Shown here one piece after another: positions 1-60,666 of a stretch of 64,000 nt of DNA; positions within the stretch are counted from its first letter, which is position 1, and every line of letters begins with the position of its first letter. The DNA is taken from positions 186,001 through 250,000 of the forward strand of contig BAAHQB010000050.1 in the NCBI GenBank assembly GCA_054601695.1, in the 5' to 3' direction. The stretch is from Amorphochlora amoebiformis (taxonomy: Eukaryota > Cercozoa > Chlorarachniophyceae). A program made the translations under genes and the position numbers. The notes beneath the pieces were generated by a model that saw nothing but the letters and a program-made list of their open reading frames with translations, ran no database searches and was not told the DNA's origin.

Positions 1-125
1 CTGCCGTGTAACGGCCCAATCTGAATTCCGGTACCGTCACTCACCGTGACACTTTTAGAGATCTAGTCACCCACTGTGACATTTCGTTGGAGATACATAC
101 TGTAGATGATTTGTACATTGGTATA

Positions 126-164
<39 letters not shown>

Positions 165-226
165 TATATATATACATATCTGTATACATGTATGTATACA
201 TAACAACATAGACATCGGTATATATG

Positions 227-260
<34 letters not shown>

Positions 261-478
261 ATATATATAATTTTTAATATATATATATATATATAAATGT
301 ATGTGCATAGAATACTAGAATCTTCGGGAAATTCCACAAGTGTGATATGCGGGATGTACGCTTGTCATCTGACGGTCTGATCTCTCGTTACCACCGGGTA
401 GTACCGGATGAAAACCGTAGTATCGGATGAAGTGGTCTTCAGCAATCTCCTAGATCTCCAAAAATCTCCAGCATAGCT
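1..478. other. 5' flank of the WW-domain gene, with palindromic motif
   Basis: Positions 36-50 and 66-80 each hold GTCAC-N5-GTGAC. The rest is (TA)n interrupted by unique sequence at 300-478. A short frame ATGATTTGTACATTG followed by GTATAAG (106-120) could be an alternative first exon, but it does not chain in phase as well as the exon at 479. Confidence 0.5.
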
Positions 479-670
479 ATGACTCTATTAATATGCTTGT
501 TCACCGCGTGTTCATATGTTTGAGTGTTTACGTAATTTATGTAGTATACTCGCATGTGTATATACATATATATGCACATATACACATATATCCATATAGA
601 TATTTATTCAGTAAATTAGAATATATATATATAAAAATACACAAACTTATATAGCGGCATAAGTGTAGTG

Positions 671-711
<41 letters not shown>

Positions 712-746
712 CATATACATACATATATATATATATAAATATATAA

Positions 747-793
<47 letters not shown>

Positions 794-841
794 GGTTCGG
801 ATCTTCGGCTACAAATAATCCCGCCGATATTTGCTCCCAGG

Positions 842-880
<39 letters not shown>

Positions 881-937
881 TGTGTGTGTGTATACATATT
901 GTTGCCTCCTCTTCAGTTGAAGCTGGTTCTTGACAAC

Positions 938-978
<41 letters not shown>

Positions 979-1039
979 GTAAATAGGTAGCATGCAAGAA
1001 TAATGTCGGGAGTTCCATTAATGCCGGAATTGCACTCGC

Positions 1040-1114
<75 letters not shown>

Positions 1115-1168
1115 CATTAATAGGGACCCCGTGTGGTGCGAATAATACCGTGCCATTCCAGTGTCAGG

Positions 1169-1259
<91 letters not shown>

Positions 1260-1452
1260 CATGTATATATACATATATAATATATAAATATATCTATACA
1301 AATATATATAAATATATGTATAGATACATATATATATAATACGTGTATGGATCTGTTTATATATATATATAGTATATATTCCCGTTTTTTTTATGGCGAG
1401 AGAGAGGAAGAATCAATTACAAAGACTTCATGAAATATACATGTATATATAA

Positions 1453-1484
<32 letters not shown>

Positions 1485-1696
1485 GATATATATTTATATA
1501 TATATATATATATATATATGTATACATATATATATATACATATATATATATATATTTCGATGTATACATATATATATATATATACACATAAATATATATA
1601 TATATATATATATAAGGCTACGTCGCTTACCTGCAGACCATCAGATGTGTTTAAGGAATACCACTGGTATACAATACTACTTATATATATGTATAG

Positions 1697-1742
<46 letters not shown>

Positions 1743-1771
1743 AAATATATATAATATATATGTGTGTGTAT

Positions 1772-1855
<84 letters not shown>

Positions 1856-1963
1856 AAATATATATACACATGTATATATATATATATATATTATCTATAT
1901 GCAGGAATACAAGTGATGCAGGTTGTGGGTCTATATTTTGCGTCGATGAGGAGGCCTCAGTGG

Positions 1964-2021
<58 letters not shown>

Positions 2022-2022
2022 A

Positions 2023-2078
<56 letters not shown>

Positions 2079-2144
2079 ATATATATTGATGCAAGTTGTG
2101 GGTCTATATTTTGCGTCGATGAGGAGGCCTCAGTGGTATTATAG

Positions 2145-2187
<43 letters not shown>

Positions 2188-2237
2188 CAGGCATCAGTGG
2201 TATCAATTTACGCGTATATTATATTATATTATATTAT

Positions 2238-2285
<48 letters not shown>

Positions 2286-2482
2286 CTATTTATATTACAT
2301 GTATATATTTGTATATACATGTAAGTATTACGATGAATATATAATATATATAAATATATATATGTATATATATACATGTATATACATCTTTATATGTATA
2401 TATATATAATATATATAGGTAAATGATCTTTTTTGCGTAACTTCGAAGCCCAACTCAACCACGTGTCCGGTGAGGTTTTTAA

Positions 2483-2530
<48 letters not shown>

Positions 2531-2657
2531 ATATATAATGTGTGTATAGATATAGAGATATATATTAAATATATTATACTTAAATATCGTTATTATTATT
2601 ATCAATCATGCGTTCATATATTCATATTTACAGTGCATTCGTATATATATATATATT

Positions 2658-2692
<35 letters not shown>

Positions 2693-2707
2693 GTATATGT
2701 GTGTATT

Positions 2708-2739
<32 letters not shown>

Positions 2740-2784
2740 GTGTATTAATATGTATCTGAAACACAAATGCTAACTACATATATG

Positions 2785-2846
<62 letters not shown>

Positions 2847-2910
2847 TACTGACATACAATTCACTCAGCCGACTTCAGCACCATCTCAAAACGGGTATAG
2901 CCAATATATA

Positions 2911-2949
<39 letters not shown>

Positions 2950-3000
2950 TTGTGCTTATTCTAGACCCCTTAGCATCCACGGTCTTTGTACTACAATCTT

Positions 3001-3047
<47 letters not shown>

Positions 3048-3216
3048 CCATCAAACCAAACCATACACTGTTATAGTTAGAGAGATATAGACCAAATCTA
3101 TGGTTATAACACAAACTCTAACCCTAAATACCGCTTTAGAGAGGATACATCGAATGCTGGTGTTATCGCAGGGGCAGTTATCGGCACCCTTGTCGGAGGT
3201 ATATATTCTATTTTTG

Positions 3217-3279
<63 letters not shown>

Positions 3280-3281
3280 AT

Positions 3282-3337
<56 letters not shown>

Positions 3338-3449
3338 TTTATATACATACATATATATATATATATATGTATATGTAAATGTATATATATACATATATAT
3401 ATATATATGTATATATATTTATATAGGTGTGTATGTATATTATATATAT

Positions 3450-3504
<55 letters not shown>

Positions 3505-3535
3505 CACATGTTCGTGTGTGTGCTTGTGTAGTATG

Positions 3536-3579
<44 letters not shown>

Positions 3580-3987
3580 TATTTATATATAATATATATA
3601 TATATATGAAACAAATCCATAACTACAAAACATACACTAACATAACAACTACCGACCCACAGATATCAACCCAAACCCACACATATACTACAACAGTCGC
3701 TGCAATCATCGCTGTGGCGTACTATTTCTTCAAGCATCCTCCCAACTTAAAATCTTTCAAATTCAAATCTTTCAACTTCACGTCTCAGCCGAAGCCTATA
3801 CCAGTACATTCGAAGGTGAACATTGCTAGCTCGCAGGCGTCCACGGGAGTCAAGAAACTGGACACGAGAAATAGGCAAATTTCAACGTATGTGTTAGTTT
3901 TTGGCGGAGGGTTTGTGTTGGGGTGGGGTTTCATATGTTCGAAGAGATGTTTCGTAATAAAATGTATGTGTGTATGTATGGATTTAT

Positions 3988-4022
<35 letters not shown>

Positions 4023-4317
4023 CATATATATATATATATATAAGTATATATATACTCAAAAATACACATTCACATAACCACATTACTTCAAAAAGTACAC
4101 ATTCATCAACTTTGAACATAAATATCATAGGACACCGCTACCCATTGGATGGACCGAGCACTATGATGACGGAGGGATGCCATATTACTACAATGCCGCT
4201 ACAGGTGAATCGATGTGGGAAAGGCCGGGACAAGCGGTATAATCTTTCTTTATCATGCGGTATGTATAGCGGTTCTAGCCGCTCGGTTATGGTCAGCGTG
4301 ATTATCGTGATTATTAG
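479..4317 (+). CDS. Single-pass membrane protein with Cys-rich ectodomain and C-terminal WW domain (13 exons)
   Basis: Exons at 479-507, 795-840, 999-1041, 1124-1167, 1405-1442, 1637-1666, 1905-1962, 2419-2469, 2869-2894, 3140-3198, 3697-3886, 4131-4236 and 4279-4317. All junctions agree in phase and give 252 residues and a stop. The start [10 protein letters not shown] looks like a signal peptide. Residues 11-127 are rich in Cys, Asn, Ser and Thr. A glycine/alanine-rich membrane span lies at about 128-153 (GVIAGAVIG ... AYYFFK), split by an intron. A basic Ser/Pro linker follows. A WW domain occupies 207-240 (LPIGWTEH, then YYYN, then WERP; Trp212, Tyr224/225, Trp234, Pro237). The tail is rich in Tyr, Arg and Asp. 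WW domains bind Pro-rich ligands, so a receptor or adaptor at the membrane is inferred. Instead of the last splice, reading on from 4237 gives a stop at 4240-4242. The first exon is the least certain. Confidence 0.72.
2090..2198 (+). repeat. Two donor-side partial copies of exon 1905-1962
   Basis: At 2090-2142 the last 53 nt of the preceding exon recur almost unchanged (GGAGGCCTCAGTG then GTATTA). At 2186-2198 a shorter diverged copy (GCATCAGTG then GTATCA) follows. Both keep the 5' splice site but have lost the acceptor, and both lie downstream of the intact exon. Confidence 0.85.
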
Positions 4318-5227
4318 GCATATTCTAGATGTAAGTAATTGGAAGCAAATCATTGGTATTTATTAGTACGCCAGTTCACGATGTCTAGGATGTGTCAATC
4401 ACTTGTACTACGTTGACCTGGACGTGTACATACTTTGAGAACATTGGCAGGAATTGCGCAGCAACTAGAACTTCAAGGCGCAGATTTTTTTTCAAGTTTT
4501 TACCAAGCTAGATCCAGCTAGCTAGCTCAAGGTACTAGACCTGTAAACATATTTTTTTAATGGAGAATATAATTAGTGATCGATATATATAGCACAATTA
4601 TCGATAACATCTTAAAACTAGTAGTATGTAATATACAATTGTACGTACTCATGATCACGCGCGTGCATGTGTACTCTAAGAAGTAGCTTTACGTACTAGC
4701 TATATACTAGTATAGGCTATAGACTAGCGAGCACTATATATATATCTAGAGCTCTCTAGACTCTATCTTAGACACTCGGCTAGATACATACTAGCATTTA
4801 GGATATAGTTGAATATTACCTGGATTACCAATTTACCATGAGTTGATAATCTTGATAATTGTGTATCAAGTTCAGATATTCTGGATATATTGTCTATATA
4901 GATTATGTAATCAACACACAACGAATAGAAACTACAGACAAAAACAAAAGAAATAATCTCCGATCTTGCTTTAATTTCCAAGGATCATCTAGATCATTGA
5001 AAGGTTGAACTTTGGACAAACTCATACAACACCCACTACAAGCATTAATTAATGCTATAGTTGCGAGAAATTGTTTTTTTTTACTAGACCCACGTGTCCA
5101 ACGCACAGCATTACGTGTGTTTTACAATCCCTCTGATAACAATTGAAAATGTGTGTTTTTCTGTGTATGCAATTTTACACGTTGCGGATACATTATATGT
5201 GTACATATTGTGGGTCTGTGTGTATAT

Positions 5228-5258
<31 letters not shown>

Positions 5259-5309
5259 GCATATGTATATGTGTATGAATGCATATATGCATAAACACAC
5301 ACATATATG

Positions 5310-5369
<60 letters not shown>

Positions 5370-5625
5370 GGTATGTACATACATGTATTTAGTATGTATA
5401 TATGTATATCTCAATACTGTACATATGTCTCTATCACATCATACAGAATATATAACGTGTTGTATGTATAATGTATATGTATATATTATACATTGTATAC
5501 ATTGTATGTACACATATTAAAATATTGTATACATTGTGTTATACTTTGACGTATGTGATGTATATGTATGGGTGTATACGTAATTACATGGTTCTATATA
5601 TATATATATTATTTATATATATATA

Positions 5626-5692
<67 letters not shown>

Positions 5693-5747
5693 CATATGTT
5701 TTAAATATATATATGTATGATATATATATATATATTATATAAATATG

Positions 5748-5779
<32 letters not shown>

Positions 5780-5845
5780 AATGTACTTAATTTTATTATA
5801 TTTCATACTTTTCAGCCATAGTCTTATTGCACATATGTATATATA

Positions 5846-5900
<55 letters not shown>

Positions 5901-5991
5901 TACGCACACTTAATACATACACACAAACACATATTGCATACATCACACACACGTGCAACAGCATCAGTTTAAGAGGTCAGTCAATAATATA

Positions 5992-6044
<53 letters not shown>

Positions 6045-6270
6045 ATACATGCACAATATCACTTACATGAATATATATGTGTATGTATATATGTATATAT
6101 ATATATATATACATATATGTGTGTGTATATGTGTATATATATATATTATATTTAGTACATGTACTATTTGTTACATGTTACACCAATGTATAACATACCT
6201 GTATCAATATGTCCTGGTCATATTATATGAGTGTCAATATATATCATAAATAATGGAAATTCACGTAAAT
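4318..6270. other. Convergent intergenic region, no gene seen
   Basis: This lies between the 3' ends of the WW gene (+) and the DUF952 gene (-). Positions 4370-5240 are AT-rich unique sequence with many CTAG-containing short words. From 5240 (TA)n and (CA)n microsatellites dominate. I found no island with paired splice sites and a convincing frame. A strong-looking GTAAGT at 4331 has no open exon behind it. Confidence 0.5.
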
Positions 6271-10871
<4,601 letters not shown>

Positions 10872-11676
10872 CTATTCAAACCCATCAAAACATCGTCAAT
10901 TATATCATCATATCACGGTCCACTGTCAACAGAAAATACAAGTGAACCCAGCAAATACATCATGCAAGAGAACTCGTGCTCCCGATACTATGCATGCGGC
11001 TCTCATATGGCTCTCATGTGTCTCTGCGGTGCATCTGCGGTGTATCGCAGATGTTGAGTTCTGTGCACAAGTATTTTTACACGTGCATATGCAAGAGGAA
11101 AAAATAGTGCGGATTATTCTCGTGCGCGTTCGCAGATAATCTCTCAGGTGGTACACGAATGTGTATGTGCTTTCAAGGCCCCAGAACATCGATTCAGCTC
11201 ACTTTTTTTATGAATTCCTGGGACCGAGGTAAGTGTCGTATGGCAGACGTGCAAGTATGCGAAACATGGTTTGCTGGGAAGCATTGAATGGGCGATGTTT
11301 TTGGAAGTATGACGTGGGTTTTTTGTGTCATTCAGATCTTGTGCGCTTTCATATTTTTCGGTAGGTTGACATTGTACTGTTCTGAGATCGATATTCTTCC
11401 CTCTATCCTTTAAAACTCACCTCGACCAAGTGGTATATCTTGTCCGCGGCGCCAGTCTCCATCGTCTGGGTACCGATAACTTCTATATCTCAGATATCCA
11501 TCTTTAATATCTGATGTAACAGATATCCATAAAAGCATATCTAACATAACAACATCAATATCCTTTACAGATACCACTGACCGAAAAATATTCTAAAAGA
11601 GTTTAAAATATCGTCGGGTGGAGAAAGGGTAAAAGAAGCGGAAGGCCTTCACATCCCACGCGCCAGGACCGCCAAC
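10872..11676. other. Divergent intergenic region between DUF952 and VOC genes
   Basis: Unique, better-balanced sequence that should hold the promoters of both genes and the missing 5' exon of the DUF952 gene. On the + strand ATGAATTCCTGGGACCGAG is followed by GTAAGT at about 11230, a strong donor that could end an untranslated or short coding exon. At 10990-11060 there are short imperfect repeats of CATCTGCGGTG and CTCATATGGCTCTCATG. Confidence 0.4.
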
Positions 11677-12951
11677 ATGTCCGCCGAGAAGAAATCGAAC
11701 CCTGAGGCCAACGCAACGCCCAGCTTCAAACCGAAGGAAGCTCAAACGCTCACTACCTGTCTCTGGTACCGTCCGGGTTGCTTTAGCAGACTGCGCGTAT
11801 TCATGTTGTAAGCGTTCGGTGCGTACCTGATGTCAGGTTTGATGGCGACTGTGAGAAAGCGATGGACTATTACAAGAAAAATTTCCCCTGCAAGGTTCGT
11901 TCACCCGTTTGCGATTGTACCATGGCCCATCTTGTGGAATAGACCGTCAGCGATGTTGCTCATACCGTACATATGGCACATATATTTTGACGAGATTTTA
12001 CAGAGATATTTTGTGACAAGATTTTCCATTCGACGTGTAGTGGGTTCGTGTGCCCAGTTATGATACTGTGGCTTCAAACATTACGTATAGGGCCAAAACA
12101 TGGAATTCTCTAACATTCCTTGTCTCCATCCTCGTTCAGTTGATATACATTCAAAAGCACGACAATACCGTGGTTCACGCTTGCTTGCAGTTCGGGGAAT
12201 CGAAGATTTTCGGTATTGAACCCTTTGGAGATCCCTCATACGAACAGATTTCACGAAGCTTTGCATCATGAGCTTACTGTGTATTGTGTTAGCGAACGAT
12301 GTGTACGGCGACAATGATGAGACTGGTCCAAAGGATAACACCACGTGCAAGTGAGCTACCTCAGCTTATGTTCTTGTGTTTATGTTGATTTCATACTGAA
12401 CAGGTAACTGCCTTGAAAGGATGAATATTTACACGAGAGGGGGGAAGAGACAGGGGGTGGAAGATTGTGTCTTCATAAAAGAGTTACACATTATGTTATA
12501 AAAACAGCATGATCTTGTACGTGGAGGACTGTGATGCCATGTTCGCCAGCGCTGTGAAGGCGGGATGCGTCGAACTCAAAAAGCCGGAGTATTTATAAAA
12601 CTTAATCTCGAGTTTTAGATACGGAAAGTAAGAAACACGTTGAAAAAGAGTTATGTTTCTCAGAACTCATTTTTGGGGAGATCGTACTGGGAAGGTCCGA
12701 GGTACGACGTGATAATTAATATTTCTACATGTACCATATGCGATTTGCATAAACCATGTGTGTGTGCGTTTTATAATTGATATTGAGCGAATGTTCGTGA
12801 AGTATATGCGTGTATATGCAAGTAGATATTTGTACATATATATATGTATATATACATTACATATGTAGAATATTAATACATATGTATATATATATGTATA
12901 ATTATATACATGTATATACAAAAAATAATATATATACATATATAATATCAA

Positions 12952-12996
<45 letters not shown>

Positions 12997-13027
12997 TATG
13001 TATACAAACGTATGCATGAATGTACCC

Positions 13028-13066
<39 letters not shown>

Positions 13067-13142
13067 ATATATATTATTTGTTCAATATATATTATATATA
13101 TTATATATGTATGTATTTATATATATCATATATATATATATG

Positions 13143-13237
<95 letters not shown>

Positions 13238-13652
13238 GTATGTATTTATATATTGTAATATGTATATATATATATGTTATATTTTATATATATATATATA
13301 GATATTATATATATATATATATATGTGTGTGTGTATATATATATAAGAATATATACTTATATATATATATATACATATATATATGTACATAGATATTACT
13401 ATTATACAACATGCATGTACTGGGTAATGTTGTACATATTGTATATATTATTTATGCGAGCTTTTTAATATTCTTTCTTTATCTTATCATATTTGTGAGG
13501 ATATGTTGCGCCAACTTTCAGATCCTTTCGGGCATAGCTGGAGCTTTGCCACACGTGTTTTCACCCCTGACTACTCCAAGATTATGGAGGAGGGGGAAAA
13601 ATGGTGTCAAAAGACATTTGCATGGATATAAATATAATATATATATGTGTGT

Positions 13653-13702
<50 letters not shown>

Positions 13703-13779
13703 ATATATATATATATTTATATATATATAATATATGTAACATAAAAACACATATATACAATATATATACATAAATATAT

Positions 13780-13812
<33 letters not shown>

Positions 13813-14232
13813 TACATATGTAGAATAAATATCAATACGTACTATTTTTGTGTGAAGATATATAGGTCATAAGGATATGTATGTCATGTGTAATATTCAT
13901 ATTACATACATTCCCCACACACACATATATATCTATATGTATCTATGCATACATATATATTACATATATTATATATGTATGTGTGTACGTATATATAATA
14001 TATATATATATATATACGTATATATAATATATATATATATAATATATACATACATATGTTTTATACAGTCTTAATACATAGGTGGAAAACGGTGAAGAAT
14101 CTAAAGCCACGCAAGCGCAAGGTATGGATATGAGCTAGTTGTTTTATTCTTTTAAAAATAAAAAATGTTTGATTTCAGGCCGCTGAGAAGGACGAAAAGA
14201 AATCTGCCAAAGTGGCTAAACAAACCACTTGA
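11677..14232 (+). CDS. PhnB-like VOC (glyoxalase-fold) protein with Lys-rich tail (9 exons)
   Basis: Exons at 11677-11765, 11837-11894, 12140-12212, 12293-12350, 12508-12588, 12664-12701, 13522-13603, 14082-14121 and 14179-14232. All phases match and total 573 nt, giving 190 residues. The family marks are in order: [19 protein letters not shown] (from residue 29), [28 protein letters not shown], then [22 protein letters not shown]. This is the order seen in PhnB/YdcJ-type members of the vicinal oxygen chelate superfamily. They share the glyoxalase fold but mostly have no known substrate. The family's metal ligands cannot be assigned with confidence. The last 35 residues are strongly basic (KPRKRK and further Lys), an extension unusual for the family and possibly a nuclear signal. 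The ATG is preceded by GCCAAC. Introns 6 and 7 carry (TA)n; the others are short and ordinary. Confidence 0.88.
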
Positions 14233-15155
14233 TTCGATGCCAATGTAGTGACACATCCGAGTGTTCACACTGGCGTCACCCAATGTCACTCAGCGTGACA
14301 ACTATAATGAGTCACGGTGAGTGACGCGATGTCTACAGACCGTTCGCCGTGTTTGGAAAAATAGTACCGGAAAAAGAGAAGAAGTTGGGGCGACATAAAC
14401 TCTATATCAATCCGACGAAAAGGGCCATTCAGGTTAACGTACAATAGTTACAACACGCGCTCTCTGTGTATGCTCCTCACCGAGCAACATGGGTTGGATG
14501 AAAAAATTAATAAATTTTCGGCCCGGAACCTAATTAAAGTTATAATATAATTCGACCATGATATTGTTCAATGATTAGCTTTAGCTAGTTGAGATATTAC
14601 GAGCATTAGTACAGTACGTCTTGTACACAACTGGGGACCCTCAATTAAGGTGGTTTCCGACTGAAACGACGTCACTCTCCGTGACATCTCTAGACCCCAG
14701 ACAAAGCTAGGTAAGTCATGCGTTGTTCTAGTTGTTGTGTATTGTAGTAACATTAAAAATAAAATAGTTCTCGTGATTAGTCGATGGCGTATATGCTAGA
14801 TATGAGATAACATAAGCATGTGATGTCATGCGTGTACCGTAGTAACACTACTGTCTATGTAGATAGCGTAAGTTTGAGTTTTGAGATATCAGCATTACAT
14901 GCTTCCATTCGTAATTGATCTTAAGAAATTTCTACGATTCTGAGTCACGTGTACATAGAGAGTACATTTAGTGTAGTAGGCGTGATATATTATTTGCTGT
15001 TGTCAAATTGATCAATACTCGAGCTGGAACTAGCAATTCTACTGTACGAATGATTAGATATCCTAGATATCTGTAAAATTCAGATCGATATGATGAATCT
15101 CAAGATCATACTAGTCAGAGGCTGAGGTTGTAGTTATAGGCTGAGATTGTATCCC
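14233..15155. other. Convergent intergenic region with palindromic motifs
   Basis: This separates the 3' ends of the VOC gene (+) and the glycosyltransferase gene (-). It is unique AT-rich sequence with no exon-like island. GTCAC-N5-GTGAC occurs at 14285-14299, 14311-14325 and 14671-14685. Confidence 0.6.
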
Positions 15156-36622
<21,467 letters not shown>

Positions 36623-37418
36623 CTGTTTTTCTCTCTCTTTTTCTCTCTCTTTCCCCTCTCTCTCTCTTTATCTCTCTCTTTTCCCTCTCTCTCTCTCTGT
36701 CACTCACTCTCGCTCTCTCTTTGCTCTCCCCCTCCTCTCTCTTTCTCTCTCTCTCTCTCTCTTCGCGCTCTCTTCCGGAAATTATCACTCTTGCGTCTGC
36801 CCTTAAAAGTTTTCCTCTTTCTCGAACATATTCCTCCCCTCTCTCTTTACATATACCTCTCTTTGTCTCTTCCGATCTCCTCGGAGTTTATGTAACGGTT
36901 TCTTTCTATCTCGCCCCCCCCCCCCCCCCCCCCACTCTCAAGACTAGCCCGGACACCCCTAACATCTCCCCTTTCCGACTTACTTCTACCCGAGTCAGCC
37001 TTCACTCCATCGGGTCGCCATGCGACAAGGCGCCAGGGGTCAGAATTGGCCGAATTTACCTAAAAATAGACCGATAAAACTAGCTGGCACCCTAAACCTG
37101 TAATAGTCACTTTCTTTAGATGTGACAACACGAGATGTCACAATACTATATGTCCCGCATGGACACAATTCTGTCTGTCCGTTATGATCGGCGATATCTG
37201 TTTGTGGAAATTTACCTAATAAAATATATCTTAATAGTATTAAGAGTCGAGAAATTAACGAATTCTATATCTGTATAATTCCCCAAATAAATAATCGGAT
37301 CCAAGCCGATATTTTAAGAACGGAATTAATTCTTGACGTTACCGTTAGTATCGGAACGTTACCGTAAGTGTCGGGTAGTAATGATAAGAAACCGCGCAAA
37401 AGCCAACATATCTCGAAG
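36623..37418. other. Unique region with CT and poly-C tracts; no certain gene
   Basis: CT-rich 36625-36780, then a run of about 20 C near 36905-36932. At 37122-37142 lies TGTGACA-N8-TGTCACA, an inverted repeat related to the intergenic GTCAC/GTGAC motif. An ATG frame of 27 codons at 37020 may be chance. A possible + exon (TELILDVTV) at about 37318-37350 would lead in phase into the next gene. Confidence 0.4.
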
Positions 37419-37879
<461 letters not shown>

Positions 37880-38034
37880 CAGAATTATATATTGCTGTAT
37901 ATACTGGTGTTATATCTTAGTATATGTTGGGGGAGATATCTCTACAGTGTTACTGTTTTAATATAGGTTTCGCTTACTTTTTTTTTTGGCCTATTTTAAA
38001 TTATAAGTGTACTGGTGTAATCTAGATAATTATA

Positions 38035-38076
<42 letters not shown>

Positions 38077-38700
38077 TAGATAGACTACTATATTATTCAT
38101 GATTGAATCATATTGAATCATATTGATTTTTACTCTCTATAGTATTATCATGATCTATTGTATATATCTAGTATATATACAATTGTAGAAATATACAATC
38201 GTACGTACAGCAGTACCCTATCTAGATATACCTCGTAATATACTGTGATATTATTTATATGATAACAGATATGCATATATATATATATATATATATATAT
38301 AGATATACATGAAGTTACATCAATTACTATCCCATTTATAACGTATACTAAATATACAAAAAAATCGTACGCATACCTGGCAATAATAGGCCACTTTTAA
38401 CTACCCCATCTAGCTTATATCCAAAAAAAAAAAAAAAATCTTAAAAAAAAACCCCATTATAATAATAATAAGAATTTTCAAGCTTAAAGTGACTAGGGTG
38501 GCTACGTCGCGAGTGCCGGGATTCTAAGGGGATTACCCGGGAGTATACTCTTAATATCATCTCCGTAGATCTCTTAAGGATTCTCGGTGTAATCCCCGGG
38601 ATTGCCATGGTATCCCGGCTGATCTCCAGTGATTCTCCGGCTTTCCCCCGCACGTGTATGAGACAATATATGTCCACTGGCGTGACATGAGTTGTAATAT
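37880..38700. other. Convergent intergenic region
   Basis: AT-rich unique sequence between the end of the + gene and the end of the zinc-finger gene. An open minus frame continues past the zinc-finger stop in another phase and is not used. GTCCA-N5-GTGAC at about 38671-38685 is one base off the palindrome seen elsewhere. Confidence 0.5.
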
Positions 38701-55594
<16,894 letters not shown>

Positions 55595-55762
55595 CTCGAA
55601 AGAAATGAACAGATGAACCCAAAATACCCCGGCCGAAACCCATGCTAAGTGGCCCCAAAGCCACACCAGCACAACCGTATACATTGCCGCATGTCGGGAG
55701 GCCATTCGTGTTTTGGGACAGGGGCGGGACATTTTGAGCGTTCTGAACAAATACTTCCGCAC

Positions 55763-56012
55763 ATCTGCCGATTCATCAGCGAATCCCCACTTGAGGATAA
55801 TATTGGGTAATTTAACCTCAGTCCATACAAAATCATCAATCGAAACCATTCTGTCCCGCCCATGTCCCAGATTTATTTCGACATTCTGCGTTTTCCCATA
55901 TCTGCCGATTCATCAGCGAATCCCCACTTGAGGATAATATTGGGTAATTTAACCTAAGTCCATACCAAATCATCAATCGAAACCACTCTGTCCCGCCCAT
56001 GTCCCAGATTTC
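55763..56012. repeat. Two-copy tandem repeat, 137 bp period
   Basis: The + strand words CTGCCGATTCATCAGCGAAT, TTGGGTAATTTAACCT and CCCGCCCATGTCCCAGATTT appear in both copies with few changes. It lies between divergent genes, so duplicated control sequence is possible. Confidence 0.9.
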
Positions 56013-56386
56013 CCATCTCCGTGGATCGGAAGCTTTCTTTTTCTGCTGCCATCGGTAAATTATGTACCTCCTTCCCCCCCCCCCCTTTCCCCCCCCCCCC
56101 CCTCTTAGATTCACTCTTATCTGAAAATCGCATGAAAATTAAAAAAAAAAAGGTGAAATTTTCGGCATGCCGGAATCCCAGCTCAAGTGTCGACGCAACC
56201 CCTCACGGGAGGATGGTGGAAAGGGGGGGGGAAAGAAGATATGGGGGGGGGGGGGGGGGAGAAGGAGGAATTTGGGTATTTTTGAGGATTCTTGTTGTAT
56301 CTGTTGGCATATTTGGTCGGTGACTAACACATATATTATGTGTTGTATGTAGATAAATTATGTGTTTACATATGCATACGCATATG

Positions 56387-56476
<90 letters not shown>

Positions 56477-56480
56477 ATAC

Positions 56481-56512
<32 letters not shown>

Positions 56513-56513
56513 G

Positions 56514-56663
<150 letters not shown>

Positions 56664-56706
56664 TATATATAAAAAATATATATATATATATATATGTATA
56701 TCACAC

Positions 56707-56821
<115 letters not shown>

Positions 56822-56888
56822 GTATGCGTTCATGTGCGTATATATATGAGAGTTGCTAAAGCTTTAACGTATCAGAAATATATATATG

Positions 56889-56968
<80 letters not shown>

Positions 56969-57074
56969 TTAGGGTTAGGGTTAGAGTTAGGGTTAGGGTT
57001 GGGGTTAGGGTTAGGGTTTGGGTTAGGGTTAGGGTTAGGGTAATGGTTTAGAGAGGTACGAGCAATCCAACTCA

Positions 57075-57290
57075 AATTCGAACCCTAACCCTAACCTCTA
57101 ACCCTAACCCTAACCTCTAACCCTAACCCTAACCTCGACCTAACCCTAACCTCAAAACCTAAACCTCTAACCCTAACCCTAACCTCTAACCCTAACCCTA
57201 ACCTCTAACCTAACCCTAACCTCTAACCCTAACCCTAACCTCTAACCCTAACCCTAACCTCTAACCCTAACCCTAACCTCTAACCCTACC
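57075..57290. repeat. CCTCTAACCCTAACCCTAA repeat
   Basis: A 19-20 bp variant of the telomere unit repeated about ten times on the + strand, upstream of the lectin exon. Confidence 0.9.
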
Positions 57291-57379
57291 AGTATTATTC
57301 GCACTCGCCTCTCCTAACCCCCAATCGCACTCTCCTGACATAAAAACGTCAAACCCCCCCCCCCCCTCTCTTTCGATAG

Positions 57380-60186
<2,807 letters not shown>

Positions 60187-60187
60187 T

Positions 60188-60189
<2 letters not shown>

Positions 60190-60227
<38 letters not shown>

Positions 60228-60607
60228 CTCTCTCGCTCTCTCTCTATTCTCTCTCTCTCACTCTCTCTCTTCTCTTCTCTTCGTTCTCTCTCTCTTTCTC
60301 TTCTCTCTCTCTTTCTCTTCTCTCGCTCTCTCTCTCTTCTCTCCTCTCTCTCTCTCTTCTCTCCCTCGCTCTCTCTCTCTCTCTTCTCTTCCTCGCTCTC
60401 TCTCTCGCGCTCTCTCGCTCTATCTCGCTCTCTCGCTCTCTCTCGATCTTTTTCTCTCTGTGTCACTCCTCGTTCCCTTTCTCTCTCTCACTCACTCCCT
60501 CTCTCTCTCTCCCTCTCTCTCTCTCTCGTTGTAGCTCTCGCTCTCTCTCTCTCCCCCCCTCGCTCTCTCTCTCTCTCTCCTCTCTCTCTCCCTCTCCCTC
60601 TCCCTCG

Positions 60608-60666
<59 letters not shown>

